Part shown: positions 45,050-55,900 of the stretch, piece after piece | Numbering within the stretch: position 1 is the stretch's first letter | How the letters are laid out: the number at the start of each line of letters is the position of its first letter | NCBI GenBank assembly: GCA_009667805.1 | Contig: CM019070.1 | Coordinates: forward strand, 58,718,735-58,782,734 | Direction: 5' to 3' | Source of the DNA: Leptobrachium leishanense | Taxonomy: Eukaryota; Chordata; Amphibia; Anura; Megophryidae | Length of the DNA stretch: 64,000 nt | Made by a program: the position numbers and the translations under genes | Notes under the pieces: model-generated | The model's input: the letters and a program-made list of their open reading frames with translations, nothing else | Database searches by the model: none | What the model was told of the DNA's origin: nothing

Positions 45050-46320
45050 GACTTGGATCTCCCTCCTCTCCGGTCTGTGCAGCTGCTTGGATACGGTGGA
45101 AACGTAGCTTCAGCGGATCGGATTTACTGGCTATCACTTTCCATGCTCTGTCCGTAACCTCTGCTGCGGGTTTCAGTCAGGAGTGATGTATCCACGGCAC
45201 CACCTCGGCCACTTTCACTGTAGTAGGAGTGGATAACAAGACAACATGAAAAACCCTCCCTTTAGCTCCTATCTTCCATTGGTTAATCCATACTGAGTCT
45301 CCTGGACAGTACTTATGTAGGGGTGGGAACAGAAAATAGGGTATATGCTCGCTCTCCTATTTGTATATACTCTGCATTGTCTAACCTGATCACTTACTAG
45401 CGTAGGTCAGTTTCCCCTAATACACGGGGATCCCCCCTCAACCCAGTTATCAAAGGGATGGGATAACCGAACATTATCTTGTATGGGCTCAATTTTAGGA
45501 GTGAGGTAGGATTGCTTTGGACATGCAGCAGTACGATTGGCAACACATCCAGACATTTCAATGATGTTTCTTGGTATATTTTAGCCATCAATGTCTTTAG
45601 AGTTCTATTCATTCTTTCCACTTTTCCAGAGCTTTGAGATCTGTATGCGGTATGTAGCTTCCACGAAATTCTCAGCAGGTGGGCAAGTTGCTGTAAACAA
45701 TTTTGTACGAAGGCTGGACCATTGTCTGATCCAATTTCAAGAGGCAATCCATACCTTGGAATAATTTCTCTCATCAAACATCTCACTACTTCAGCAGTCT
45801 TTTCTGTTCGAGTTGGGTAGGCCTCAACCCATCCCGTTAATGTGCATACTAGCACCAGTAGATATTTATATCCTTTGCATGGAGGGAGAACAGTAAAGTC
45901 AATTTGTAGGGAGGACATTGGAGATAATCCAACAGATAATATTCCTGGTGGTTGTACTATCCCTTGCCTTGGGTTGTTCTTAGCACAAGTGACACATTGG
46001 TGGGCAATTGCTTTGCAAATGGCAGTGAGTCCAGGAACATAGAAATACGGTTCTAGTTGTTGCTCCATGGCTGTCTTTCCTCCATGAGTCCTGGAATGCA
46101 AGGCCCGGACAATTTCAGGTGCCAGAGTGGCTGGTAAGACAATTCTTTCATTCTCCAACTGGTACCATCCGTCTTCTCTGTATTCTCCTGGCTCTTCGGA
46201 GAGCCATTTCTTCTCTTTTTCAGAGTAGGCCGGAGTCCAGTGAGTAATGGGTGTTGGTAACAGGGACGTCACTACTGGGAGAAGCCTCTTGGTATTCTTG
46301 GATATTCTGTGCTTCAAAAC
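45050..46320 (-). pseudogene. pol: Retroviral integrase (pol C-terminal part)
   Basis: Integrase joins viral DNA to the host chromosome. From about 46320 down: N-terminal zinc finger with H-x3-H (about 46096, 46084) and C-x2-C (about 45994, 45985), then the catalytic core with D in QIDFT (about 45898), D in GSDNGPAF (about 45724) and E in KVERMNR (about 45616). The last two are separated by 35 residues, the D,D35E spacing. The main frame stops at 45397. The C-terminal domain continues in other frames to about 45050, including a phrase resembling gammaretroviral '..LLSTPTTVKVA'. All catalytic residues are kept, but the C-terminal domain is separated by a stop. Confidence 0.92.
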
Positions 46321-46870
46321 ATATTCAGACAGTGCATCTCTTTCATGATCATTCTTTACCGCCGGCAAGAAATACTTCAGGGCACTTTCTTTGATATTTT
46401 GCAGCTGATCTTCAACCAGTATTTCTTTCAGGAAGAACTTCACCAGCGGAGCTTGGTATTGTGCAGCTCCCAGCTCTCCCATGCTTTTCACAATTTGGGT
46501 AATTCTCAGGTTATTATGGGTGTTGGTATTCAAATTGGAGAAGCGTGTTGAAAAATTTGAGTCTCGTATCACTTCGATCTCCTCTTCCCCACTAATTTTA
46601 CGCCGAAGAAATTCAGCATCAGTTTATAGGCTCTTCGTAGCCTATGTTGGATTTCAGCGGTGTTTTTCATAATTTCAATTTCAGAAATAGTCAAAGGCTT
46701 TGCATGTTCATTTCGGCCTTGTTCACGTAGAGGAAACAACCATTTGATATAGGTGTGATGCTTCTCTAGAAGTTCATATTCACCGTACCAGTGGCAAAGA
46801 AAATCTTCAATAAATTCGACATGAGGTGCAAATCTTCTGTTATTCATATAGAAGTCTACTTTTGGCTGAT
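46320..46870 (-). pseudogene. OGFR-like domain embedded in retroviral pol
   Basis: Between RNase H and integrase lies about 180 residues that match the conserved domain of opioid growth factor receptor (OGFr_N family): 'FIEDFLCHWYGEYELLEKHH' (about 46812-46755), 'YIKWLFPLRE' and 'HAKPLT' (about 46740-46690), 'RRAYKLMLNFFGVKL' (about 46640-46590), then after a one-base frame change in a run of C (about 46586, plus strand) 'NLNTNTHNNLRITQIVKSMG' (about 46533-46475) and 'YQAPLVKFFL' plus 'ALKYFLPAV'. Cellular OGFR is a nuclear-associated enkephalin-binding protein that slows cell proliferation. The upstream linker (about 47150-46890) holds two similar ~23-residue segments. The reading direction and frame continuity with RNase H and integrase indicate a capture within pol, not a chance neighbour. 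Confidence 0.85.
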
Positions 46871-46889
46871 CTTGGAAAACAGCGTTCAG

Positions 46890-47666
46890 ACAGAGCAGAG
46901 TTTCGACTTTTATTTGCGGGGATTCGGGTTCACATACTAGAATCTTGACAGGCGAGTCATCTTGAACCAGTCCTCTCTGGGGAACCGAAGTTTCATTTCG
47001 GTGTTCCGGATTTCCATTCCGGAAGCTTTTCAAGTGATTTTCAGCATTTACCAGGTATCCTCTCCGGCGATCGGGGTTTCCTTCCCGAACGCTTTCCAGG
47101 GGATCTTTATCTTGAACTGGGTATCCTCTCCAGTTTAGTTTCAAGTGAGTTTTCTCCTGCTCCTGCACCTGCTGCTGTCGAGTACTCTTAGCCTTGGTTT
47201 CTTTCCAATCACAGCCATGCTCAAGGACTTGTGTCTGTCTGGCTGCTTCCTTTGCCGCCAGATCTGCTTTCCGGTTTCCTCTGGGAACTTCTTCCTTGCC
47301 TTTTTGGTGGCCACGGCAATGAATAACACCAACTGCGGACGGTTTCCATACTGTATTCAGTAGATTCAATATTTCAAAGGCATATTTGACTTGTTTGCCT
47401 GCAGATGTTAGAAGGCCTCGTTCTTTGTAGAGTGCTCCGTGAGCATGTATTGTCATGAAGGCATACTTGGAATCGGTGTATATGTTCCCCCCCTATTTGT
47501 TTTCAGATAGTTCTAGACCTCTGGTAAGGGCAATAATTTCAGCCAGTTGAGCAGAAGTGCCATTGGGCAGTGGTTTAGCTTCAATTGTTTCGTCAAGAGT
47601 GACTACTGCGTACCCAGCAAATCTCTTTTTCATTTTCTACAAAACTGCTTCCATCAGTGAACAGTT
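46890..47666 (-). pseudogene. pol: Retroviral RNase H and linker (pol)
   Basis: RNase H degrades the RNA strand of the RNA/DNA hybrid. The minus strand at 47660-47640 has 'LFTDGSS', the first catalytic Asp motif; then 'GTSAQLAEIIALTRGLEL' (Glu of the second motif, about 47560-47520), 'IYTDSKYAF' (third Asp, about 47480-47455), and the C-terminal 'CRGHQKG...GNRKADLAAK' (His and Asp, about 47320-47250). A frame change lies at about 47635-47620, and an in-frame TAG at 47493-47495 by a run of seven G. It then continues in frame through a charged, poorly conserved linker into the OGFR-like domain. The upstream reverse transcriptase is gone. Confidence 0.88.
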
Positions 47667-48141
47667 GCATCCCATGATTGCTTAAATTCAATTACTGTTT
47701 TGGCCTCTACCACTTCTACTGGAAGACTGTTCCATGTATCCACCACCCTCTCAGTAAAATAATGCTTCCTGATGTTACTTTTAAACCTTTGCCCCTCTAA
47801 TCTAAGACTATGTCCTCTTGTTTTGCTATTTTGTTTCCTTTTAAATATACTCCCTTCCTCTACCTTGTGGATTCCCTTTACGTATTTAAATGTTTCTATC
47901 ATATCTCCTCTGTCTCGTCTTTTTTCCAAGCTGTACTTGTTAAGATCATTAAGCCTTTCCTGGTAACTTTTCTCCTTCAAGCCGTACACCATTTTAGTAG
48001 CCCTTCTCTGAACTCTCTCTAAGATGTCTATATCCTTCTGGAGATACGGTCTCCAGTACTGCACACAGTACTCCAAGTGAGGTCTCACCAGTGCTCTGTA
48101 CAGTGGCATGAGCACTTCACTTTTCCTACTGCTAAGTTTAG
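47667..48141 (-). pseudogene. LINE (CR1/Jockey-like) reverse-transcriptase C-terminus
   Basis: A single minus-strand frame gives the well-known tail of this LINE group: 'LYRALVRPHLEYCVQYW', 'DIDILERVQRRATKMV', 'SYQERLNDLNKYSLEKRR', 'GDMIETFKYVKGI', 'KTRGHSLRLEGQRFKSN' and 'VDTWNSLPVEVVEA'. It lies after the catalytic YADD, which is absent. It is directly fused to the retroviral RNase H at about 47667, so either the 5'-truncated LINE inserted in the provirus or a deletion joined them. The frame is remarkably clean over 160 residues. Confidence 0.85.
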
Positions 48142-49429
48142 CAGCTATGGGACATGTAGTTCCCTGATCAATCATAAACACAGTCAGACAAAAACATTCT
48201 ACCATATAACCTTCTAGATTACCATCTGATCCATTGATCATCTCCTTTCCTTCTGGCCTGGGGGGAAGTGGGGGTTCAGAGACTCCTGCAGATCATCACA
48301 CAGTCCACACACAGGGTTTGTAATTTATCTATGTCTAATTATTCCCACACTCATGTTTATATTTATTTAAGGGCATACCTTTCTTTCTTTGCCCTGCTAA
48401 CATAAACAAAATGGCTTTTATCTCTCACACAGTACCTCCAAATATCTATATATGGATACTGATCTGGGTGGCCATATCTCCCGGTGCCCTGTGAGTACAT
48501 TTTCTGTATTATCTCTGGGTCTATAGATCCTGTTCTGGCCATTCAGGGACTAACATCGGCCAGATTATTGTATACAACAGTTTTAATTTTTCTTTACTCA
48601 ATTCCTTACCATACAGTGCTTCAAAATTGTGCATCATATATTCCAGGGGTGTTTCACCCTCCCCTGTTTTTTGGTTTAAAAGACCCATTACCCATAGCTA
48701 TTTTTGAAGCCTTTTTTTTTTTTTTTTTACAGTGCAGATGTAACTTGCAGAAAAAACACTTTAAAAATCATTTGTCTGATACTTCATGCAACAATTCATA
48801 TATATATATCGTATTCGCTTCCTCCGTCAGTAGCCGGACTGCAGTCGCCTGAGCCGGAAACGTACCTTGTGAGTCCACTCTCAAGTTTGCTTTCTCGCTA
48901 GGCGAGTAGGCGCTCAATCACTCATAGCACTCTCAGCAATCACAACATGTACTGTATCAGATACATCTACCACAAAACAATACATAAACAATTCAACTCT
49001 TTCAGGTAACTTCTCCTCAGAGGGAACAAGTCCACTCTCCTGCACACTCAATTCTAGATATAATACACATAAAATACAGACACTATATTAAAGAAAACAG
49101 TTCTTTTGTTGCAGACAGCTAGCTCTCAATCATTAAATACAAGTACCTACTGCAACATCAGTATATACTTCACCATCAGTATTTATTTACCCTACTGCAG
49201 GGGTTTTTAGCACTAGGGTGTGATCAGTTCCCTTGTCAGGGATTTAACACTTTCCTTAGTTAATCTGGACTGGTTTTAGAGCATCACAGGCAGGTGTTGG
49301 TCTATCTTTGTTTATCTTTCAATCTGTTTTTCTCCCTTTCCATATATCTGCTTCTCCAAGTCACTCCCTGTGTGAGTGTCAGTCTCACTTTCCCTTTCTT
49401 CCTGTTTGTGTCTATATCACACACTCTAT
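48142..49429. other. About 1.3 kb of uncertain origin
   Basis: This should hold the missing 5' half of the retrovirus if the LINE simply inserted, but I see no gag, protease, reverse-transcriptase or LTR signature on either strand. There is a run of T at 48712-48730 and an AT run at 48798-48810. Open frames (48484-48852 plus) have no family. Confidence 0.4.
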
Positions 49430-50084
49430 CAGGGTTATTCAAAGAGCTCCGAATTGCTGGAGAAAGATAACCGGACAATAAAACTCAGTGTACGATTACC
49501 TTTCCTGGCCATTCAGCTATCCAGAGAGCAGGCAATTTGCCAAATCCTGGCGAATTGCCTGCTCATACGGTGCCTGTTCGGTGCCTATTCGAGGGCAGTG
49601 AGTCATCATAGAGAAGCAATGCTTCGGCTATTCAGAGAGCAAAACTCTTTTTTCTGTAACAGCCCTTTTTATTATCATTCATTGGATCTTATATGTAAAT
49701 TTCAGACATTTTCGTTTTGTAGTTTCTTTGCAAAAAGCGTTTCACTTTTCAAACATTCAAGCGTACTGTTTTTTTTTCTCACTTCATTCGTCTGTGGTGT
49801 CGGCTTTTTCTGGCGGCTGCTCTGCACTCTGATCTGCTCCTATTTGGGTTTCTCCGGCGTGTTCGGCGGGGTTAATCCAGATGTTTTTGCGGGTTTTCGG
49901 TGTGCCTTCTCCGGGTTTTTTCGGCGGGTTTCCGGCGACTTTTCCCTGCAATTCGGGAACCCTGTGGTGCTTGCTGAATACACCGCAGGGTCGCCGAAAT
50001 GGGATCGCCAAATCTAACCGAATTGAGGAGAACGAAAAGTCACCGAACATGCGGTGATTTTTCAATTCTCTTTGAATAACCCTG
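49430..50084. mobile_element. 'CAGGGTTATTCA' family element, copy 5 (shortened)
   Basis: Ends 'cagggttattcaaagag' and 'ctctttgaataaccctg'. The shared core seen in other copies is deleted between about 49645 and 49650. It directly abuts copy 6 with no spacer. Confidence 0.8.
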
Positions 50085-50984
50085 CGGGTTATTCAAAGAG
50101 ATCCGACTGGCCGCTGAAATTCAGCGTATGGTTACCTTTCCTGGCCAGTCGGCTATCCAGAGAGCAGAGAATTCGCCAAATCCTGGCAAATTGCCTGCAC
50201 ATACGGGGTCTGTTCGTTGCCTGTTCGAGGGCAGTGAATCCCCATAGAGCAGCAATACTTCGTCTATTCAGAGAGCAAAACCCAGCAGTGAAAGTTGCCG
50301 AATTGACCTGCCATTCGTGGTTTAATTCGGCAGGTTTATTCAGGCGAATCCCATAGGCTTCAATGTTAAAAATATTCCCGTTTTAATTCAATATCTAATA
50401 AACCATTCATTATAATATTCTGCAGTAAAGAGTCTCTTTATTTATAGATTTTTTTAGGATCTTTTAAGCATTTTTTGTGATTTTTTGTCAAAAACTTCTT
50501 TCTAATTTTTTTAACTTTATTTTTTAAACTTTTTTTTTTTCTGTAACAGTCCTTTTTATTATCATTCATAGGATCTTATATGTAAATTTCAGACATTTTC
50601 GCTCAGTAGTTTCTTTGCAAACAGTGTTTCTCTTTTCAAACATCCAAGAGTACTGGTTTTTTTTTTCTTCCCCTCCATTCATCTGCGGTGTCGGCTTTTT
50701 CCGGTGGCTGCTCTGCACTCTGATCGGCTCCTGCTCGTGTTTCTCCGACGTCTTCGGCGGGTTAATCCAGATATTTTTGTGGGTTTCGGTGTGCGTTCGC
50801 CCTCGTTTTGCGGTGAGTGTTCGGTGGGTTTCCGGCGACTTTTCCCTGCATTACGGCAGTCCTGTGGTACTTGCTGAATACACCGCAGGGTCGCCGAAAT
50901 GCGATTGCCAAATTGCACCGAATTGAAGAGAACGAAAAGTCACCGAACGTGCAGTGACTTTTTGATTCTCTTTGAATAACCCTG
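50085..50984. mobile_element. 'CAGGGTTATTCA' family element, copy 6
   Basis: Starts 'cgggttattcaaagag' immediately after copy 5 and ends 'ctctttgaataaccctg'. It contains the full set of internal palindromes, the shared core (50355-50440) and the GC-richer right segment (50690-50900). The two copies form a head-to-tail pair. Confidence 0.8.
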
Positions 50985-51015
50985 AATGTGTGCACCTATC
51001 CCTGTCTCCCATGTG

Positions 51016-52050
51016 TCTCTCTATGAGAGCAGCCTCTCTCTTTCTCTCCCTCTCATGTGTCTTTTCCCCTCTCTTCCCCTCTCCTGAACTCTTTCCCTCC
51101 TGCTCTCCTCTCTCTCTCTTTTGTAGGTCTCTACTTTCCTATCTCTCCTGTGCAGGCCTCTATCTTTCTCTATCTCTTGTGTGGGTCTCTATCTCCTGTG
51201 ACAGTCTTTATCTATCTCTATCTATCTTTATCTATGTGCAAGTCTATCTGTCCTCCTCTCTCTCCCTCCTTTGCAGGTCTCTATCTTTTTCTCTCTCTCT
51301 GCTTTGCAGGTCACTGTCTTTATTTCTCTCTCTCTCTCTCTCTCTCTCTCCTGAGCAGGTCACTGTCTCTCTCGCTCTCTCCTTTGCAGGTCACTGTCTT
51401 TCTTTCTCGCTCTCTCCTTTGCAGATCACTGTCTTTCTCTCTCTCTCTTATGTGCAGGTCACTGTCTTTCTTGCTCTCTCCTTTGTAGGTCACTGTCTTT
51501 CTTTCTCTCTCTTCTGTGCAGGTCACTGTCTTTCTCACTCTCTCCTTTCCAGGTCACTGTCTTTCTCTCTCTTTTCTGTGCATTTCACTGTCTTTCTTGC
51601 GCTCTTCTTTGCAGGTCACTGTCTTTCTCTCTCTTCTGTGCAGGTTGCTGTCTCTATCTTTTCTCTCCTTTGCAGGTACTGTCTTTCTTTCTTTCTCCCT
51701 CTCTCTCTCTTCTGTGCAGGTCGCTGTCTCTCTCTATGTCTCTCTCTTCTGTGCAGGTCACTGTCTTTCTCCCTCTCTCCTTTGCAGGTCACTGTCTCTC
51801 TCGCTCTCTCTTCTGTGCAGTCACTGTCTTTCTCTATCCTGTACGGGTCACTGTATTTCTTTCTTTCTCTCTCTCTCTCTCTCTCTCTCTCCTGTGCAAG
51901 TCACTGTCTTTCTCCCTCTCTCCTTTGCAGGTCACTGTCTCTCTCTCTTCTGTGCAGGCCACTGTCTATCTTTCTTTCTCTCTCTTTCTCTCCTGTGCAG
52001 GTCACTGTCTTTCTTTCTCTCTCTCTCCTGTGCAGGTCACTGTCTTTCTT

Positions 52051-52098
<48 letters not shown>

Positions 52099-52111
52099 GT
52101 GCAGGTCACTG

Positions 52112-52199
<88 letters not shown>

Positions 52200-52560
52200 G
52201 TGCAGGTCACTGTCTTTCTCCCTCTCTCCTTTGCAGGTCACTGTGTCTCTCTCTTCTGTGCAGGCCACTGTCTATCTTTCTTTCTCTCTCTCTCTCTCTC
52301 TCCTGTGCAGTTCACTGTCTTTCTTTCTCTCTCTCTCCTGTGCAGGTCACTGTCTTTCTTTCTTTCTCTCTCTCTCCTGTGCAGGTCACTGTCTTTCTTT
52401 CTTTCTCTCTCTCTCTCCTGTGCAGGTCACTGTCTTTCTTTCTCTCTCTCTCCTGTGCAGGTCACTGTCTTTCTTTTTTTCTCTCTCTCTCCTGTGCAGG
52501 TCACTGTCTTTCTTTCTCTCTTTCTCCTGTGCAGTTCTCTATCTTTCTTCCTATCGCTCT
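51016..52560 (+). repeat. Pyrimidine-rich minisatellite, acceptor-like unit
   Basis: Dozens of units of roughly 30-50 bp: a C/T-only tract of variable length followed by 'tgtgcaggtcactgtctt' or 'tttgcaggtcactgtctt'. Length variation is mostly in the (CT)n and (TTTC)n parts. Long open frames on all three plus frames and on the minus strand are by-products of the composition. Confidence 0.95.
52112..52199 (+). repeat. (TTTC)n microsatellite
   Basis: About 22 uninterrupted tetranucleotide units inside the minisatellite. Confidence 0.95.
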
Positions 52561-52599
52561 CTCCTGTGTTTATATAGTTATCCCCCTCCCCAGCGTAAT

Positions 52600-53403
52600 A
52601 ATATATCATTGAAATTGTTAACTATGTAGTCTTCCTGGCTACTTTGTATTACTTAATCCCCCTCCCTTATCTCCCCCCCATGAAATGCCGACCCCACTCT
52701 TCTCACCACTGACCTCAAAAAGAATATGTCCCAGCTCTACATTCCAGGAAGGTAAAACCTCAGCTGGGAGGAGATAGCAGCAATTGGGATCATCAGAGAG
52801 GCAGTGAGGAGGGAGTGGAGGGGGGTTTCTATGCTTAGAGAAATCCTCTGCTCTTGCCTGCTGTTGCAAATCCTATATATCAGCGTGGGAGATTTGTTTC
52901 TCAGTGTGGGGATGTAATGAGACATTTGCTCAGATCAAAGTGCCACATGTTAAAATGCCAAAAGTTATACTCAGCAAGGCCTAATTTCTACTCAACGTCG
53001 GCGAGTGGTGTCAGTATTTTTGAACCCCTGATACAATTATTGCATTACTATTATTATTATTATTATTATTATAATAATAAACTATCGGACATAACAGAAT
53101 TTAACTGAAAATCTGCCCATCTCATCACCGTCCTTTCGCTGAAGCAAAATCCCTTAACACCAGCTTTTGAAAGCTGGTGTTTGGTTTTAATGCCAGCTGC
53201 AAATGAGAATAACGATCGACCTTGGAATCACTTGCTATTCTCTGCCTGCCTAGACATTAGCTCTTCCTATGGAATGTTCAGGAAGCGTTAGTGTATATTA
53301 ACATTTCTTCACAGCTACACCATGATGGAGGTTTGCAGCTCAGCTGGATTAGCAGGGGTGGCATCATTAATGAGTAGGGCTGTTACATTTAAAAGATCGC
53401 CCA
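52600..53403. other. Non-coding, with an ATT microsatellite
   Basis: An (ATT)n run passes into ATA at about 53043-53080. 53158-53178 holds 'accagcttttgaaagctggt', a hairpin resembling 18756-18776. No gene seen. Confidence 0.5.
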
Positions 53404-53407
53404 TTAA

Positions 53408-53789
53408 CCCTTTCACTACCATTAACGAGTATACTTCTTCTTCTCATTCTTCAAAAGCACTTGCAGCTTCCCCAGGATTGAGTATACTCAATGTGGTTTG
53501 ATTCTGGAACAAAGAAAATTAATTTTGCGTATTTCAAGTCGTTGTGTGAAAATTATTTGAGATCTGATTTTCCTTCATAGAACCACAGAGCTCAAGCTAG
53601 AAGATAATTGTAGTAGCGCTTTATGTCTCGCAGGGGGAGTCCTCTGCATCTCATATAGGGCTTTCCTATGAACATATAAAACGGGACACCTCTTTACATA
53701 TTTACTATGTTGGTAATGGACCATAACTTTCTATAAAACCACTGGGTCCTGCAAGTGGTTCTATGGAAATTCAGGTGGTAGTGACAGGA
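53408..53789. mobile_element. piggyBac-like MITE, 382 bp, TTAA-flanked
   Basis: TTAA lies at 53404-53407 and 53790-53793. The left end 'ccctttcactacca' matches the element at 15986. The right end 'ggtggtagtgacagga' is a diverged mirror. Confidence 0.7.
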
Positions 53790-53793
53790 TTAA

Positions 53794-54043
53794 TGATAAT
53801 GGGGAAAGTGGAATTGCACTGTTAGTGTGTAGGCAGAGAAGACCTTGGGATCCCTTGCACTTTAGCCAACTCACGTCACGATCAAAAGTTTATTATATTT
53901 TAATGAATTAAGCCACTATTGCAAATATCTATCATTATTATTTTGGTGTTTGTACACAATAGAAATATCACACATTCAAACAGTATGAATAAGTAAAGGT
54001 GAGTGAGATCTTTTAACACAAGTTTAATATGTTGTAAAACATA
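53794..54043. other. Non-coding, nothing recognised
   Basis: AT-rich spacer between two transposons. Confidence 0.5.
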
Positions 54044-54912
54044 CAGGGTTATTCAAAGAGATCCGAATGGCTGCCGAAGGGGAACCGAACGTTGAAAATC
54101 AGCGAATCTTGGCGAATTGCCTGCACATACGGTGCCTGTTCGAGGGCAGTGAAATCCCCATAGAGAAGCAATGCTTTGGCTATTCAGAGAGCAAAAACCA
54201 GCAGTGAAAAGTTCCCGAAATGCCCTGTCATTCGGTGGTTTAATTCGGCAGGTTAATTCAGGAGAATCCCATAGGCTTCAATGTTAATTAAAAATATTCC
54301 AATTTTAATTCAATATCTAATAAACCGTTTATTATAATATTCTGCAGTAAAGAGTCTCGTTATTTATAGATTTTTTTAGGATATTTTAAGCATTTTTCAT
54401 TTATTTTTAAAAAAAAATAATTTCCTATTTTTTTTTCAATTCTTTTTAACTTTACTTATTTTTTCTGTAACAGCCCTTTTTATTATCATTCCTTGGACCT
54501 TGTATGTAAATTTCAGACTTTTTCGCTCAGTAGTTTCTTTGCAAACAGCGTTTCACTTTTCAAACATTCAAGCAAACTGTTTTTTTAACTTATTCACTGC
54601 ATTCGTCTGCAGTGTCAGCTTTTTCAGGCGGCTTCGGTGCGTGTGATCGGCTCTTGCTCGGGTTTTTCTGGTGTTTTCGGCGGGTTAATCCAGATGTTTT
54701 TGCGGGTTTCGGTGTGCTTTCGCCCTCGTTTTGTGGTGAGTTTTCGGGGGTTTGCGGCGACTTTTCCCTGCATTTCGGCGGCCCTGTGGTGCTTACACCA
54801 CACCGCATACACCGCAGGGTCGCCGAAATGGGATCGCCAAATCGCACAGAATTGAAGAGAATAAAAAGTCACCGAACGTGCGGCGCCTTTTCGATTCACT
54901 TTGAATTACCCT
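54044..54912. mobile_element. 'CAGGGTTATTCA' family element, copy 7
   Basis: Left end 'cagggttattcaaagag', right end 'ctttgaattaccct'. Shared core at 54300-54365. The first palindromic block is shortened. No coding. Confidence 0.75.
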
Positions 54913-55601
54913 AATAATTTTTGGTACTAAATACGAGCACATGAAAATGCAAACAAAAAGTAGAATGCGCATTTTCACAAAATGTATTTTGTGCAACTCT
55001 ACTGTACTAAATGGCTTTGCAGAAGTGTGTAAATAGAACACAATTTTGGACATGCTGCGCATAATAATAACAATAAAGTCATAATTGTGTTTGCAAATGG
55101 AGAACTCACAAACACTTCAGGCAGAGCAGGTTTTACAGGATTTTTTTCCTAGCACGGGGAATGCCTTTGTTTGTTTCATCATCATATTAATTTTCCTTTC
55201 ACACATTCAATAAATGTTTTCAATATTTCTGTTTCTGTTCCGCTCTCTATAACTGCAAGATCTCAGAAGAAACCAGATGTAAACACAGTATCTGTGGGAT
55301 GTAAAAATAGATTTAAAATGGTTTCTCTACATCATTATTTAATAATTATAGACAAACCTCTGACAGCTTCAATGGTTCCCTTTAAGTTTCCTTAAAAAGA
55401 TATTATGTAAAAAACGATTATGTACAATTGAAAAAATTCCCATGTAATAATATTATAACATACAGTGACTGATAATCTTGGTAGTGTAAATGTGTTTGCT
55501 AAATTAACCCATGATGGGATGACAACTGTAGGAACAGGTGCATCTTACTGCAGAGCACTAGTCGTCATCGGATTTATCTAAGAGAAATGGTGGATTACCC
55601 T
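54913..55601. other. Non-coding, nothing recognised
   Basis: AT-rich. Short open frames (55171-55395 plus) have no family resemblance. Confidence 0.5.
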
Positions 55602-55604
55602 TTA

Positions 55605-55900
55605 GGCTGGGGTCAGACTAGCGCAATTTTAACGTGCGTTTAGGCGCACTTAATCACGGCCGCAGTAGCAGCAAATGACACGCAATGACGGCCGATATAC
55701 GAAGTACGGACGCATGAAAGTCCGGCCGCGCAACGCAAGTGGAAAATTAATGCATTTTTTCGAGAACGCAGAACCGCTAGTACGGATGTACAGAGTGCGC
55801 TGCGTCCGCTAGCGGCATGTGTGCGTGATTAGGAGACGTCAGACGCTGCTCATGTCCGGCCAACATAACGTCCAGACACCCAAAGTTTCCTGGTTTGGTT
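55605..55900. mobile_element. Harbinger-type MITE, truncated copy
   Basis: Starts 'ggctggggtcagactagcgc' after TTA and matches the reverse complement of 32702-33127 until 'cccaaagtttcctggtttgg', where it is cut by the next fragment. Confidence 0.8.

Larger units (their letters stand above)
43203..47666 (-). mobile_element. Endogenous retrovirus (gamma/epsilon-like), 5' part missing
   Basis: Minus-strand order: RNase H, an OGFR-like domain, integrase, truncated env, polypurine tract, 3' LTR. The 'RGHQKG...GN..AD.AAK' end of RNase H, the integrase C-terminal phrase resembling 'LLSTPTTVKVA' and the CWVC motif in env point to the gamma/epsilon retroviral group. There is no 5' LTR, gag, protease or reverse transcriptase; the sequence passes into an unrelated LINE at about 47667. 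Several frameshifts and stops make it non-productive. Confidence 0.9.

Noticed and set aside
48142..49429. Missing gag/pol and 5' LTR of the retrovirus
   Set aside because: No zinc knuckle, protease DTG, YxDD motif, or match to the 3' LTR was seen on either strand.
50972..52612. A 546-codon plus-strand open frame and overlapping long frames
   Set aside because: They consist only of Leu, Ser, Phe, Cys and Val from a C/T-rich minisatellite that is open in all three frames. There is no domain and no codon bias beyond composition.
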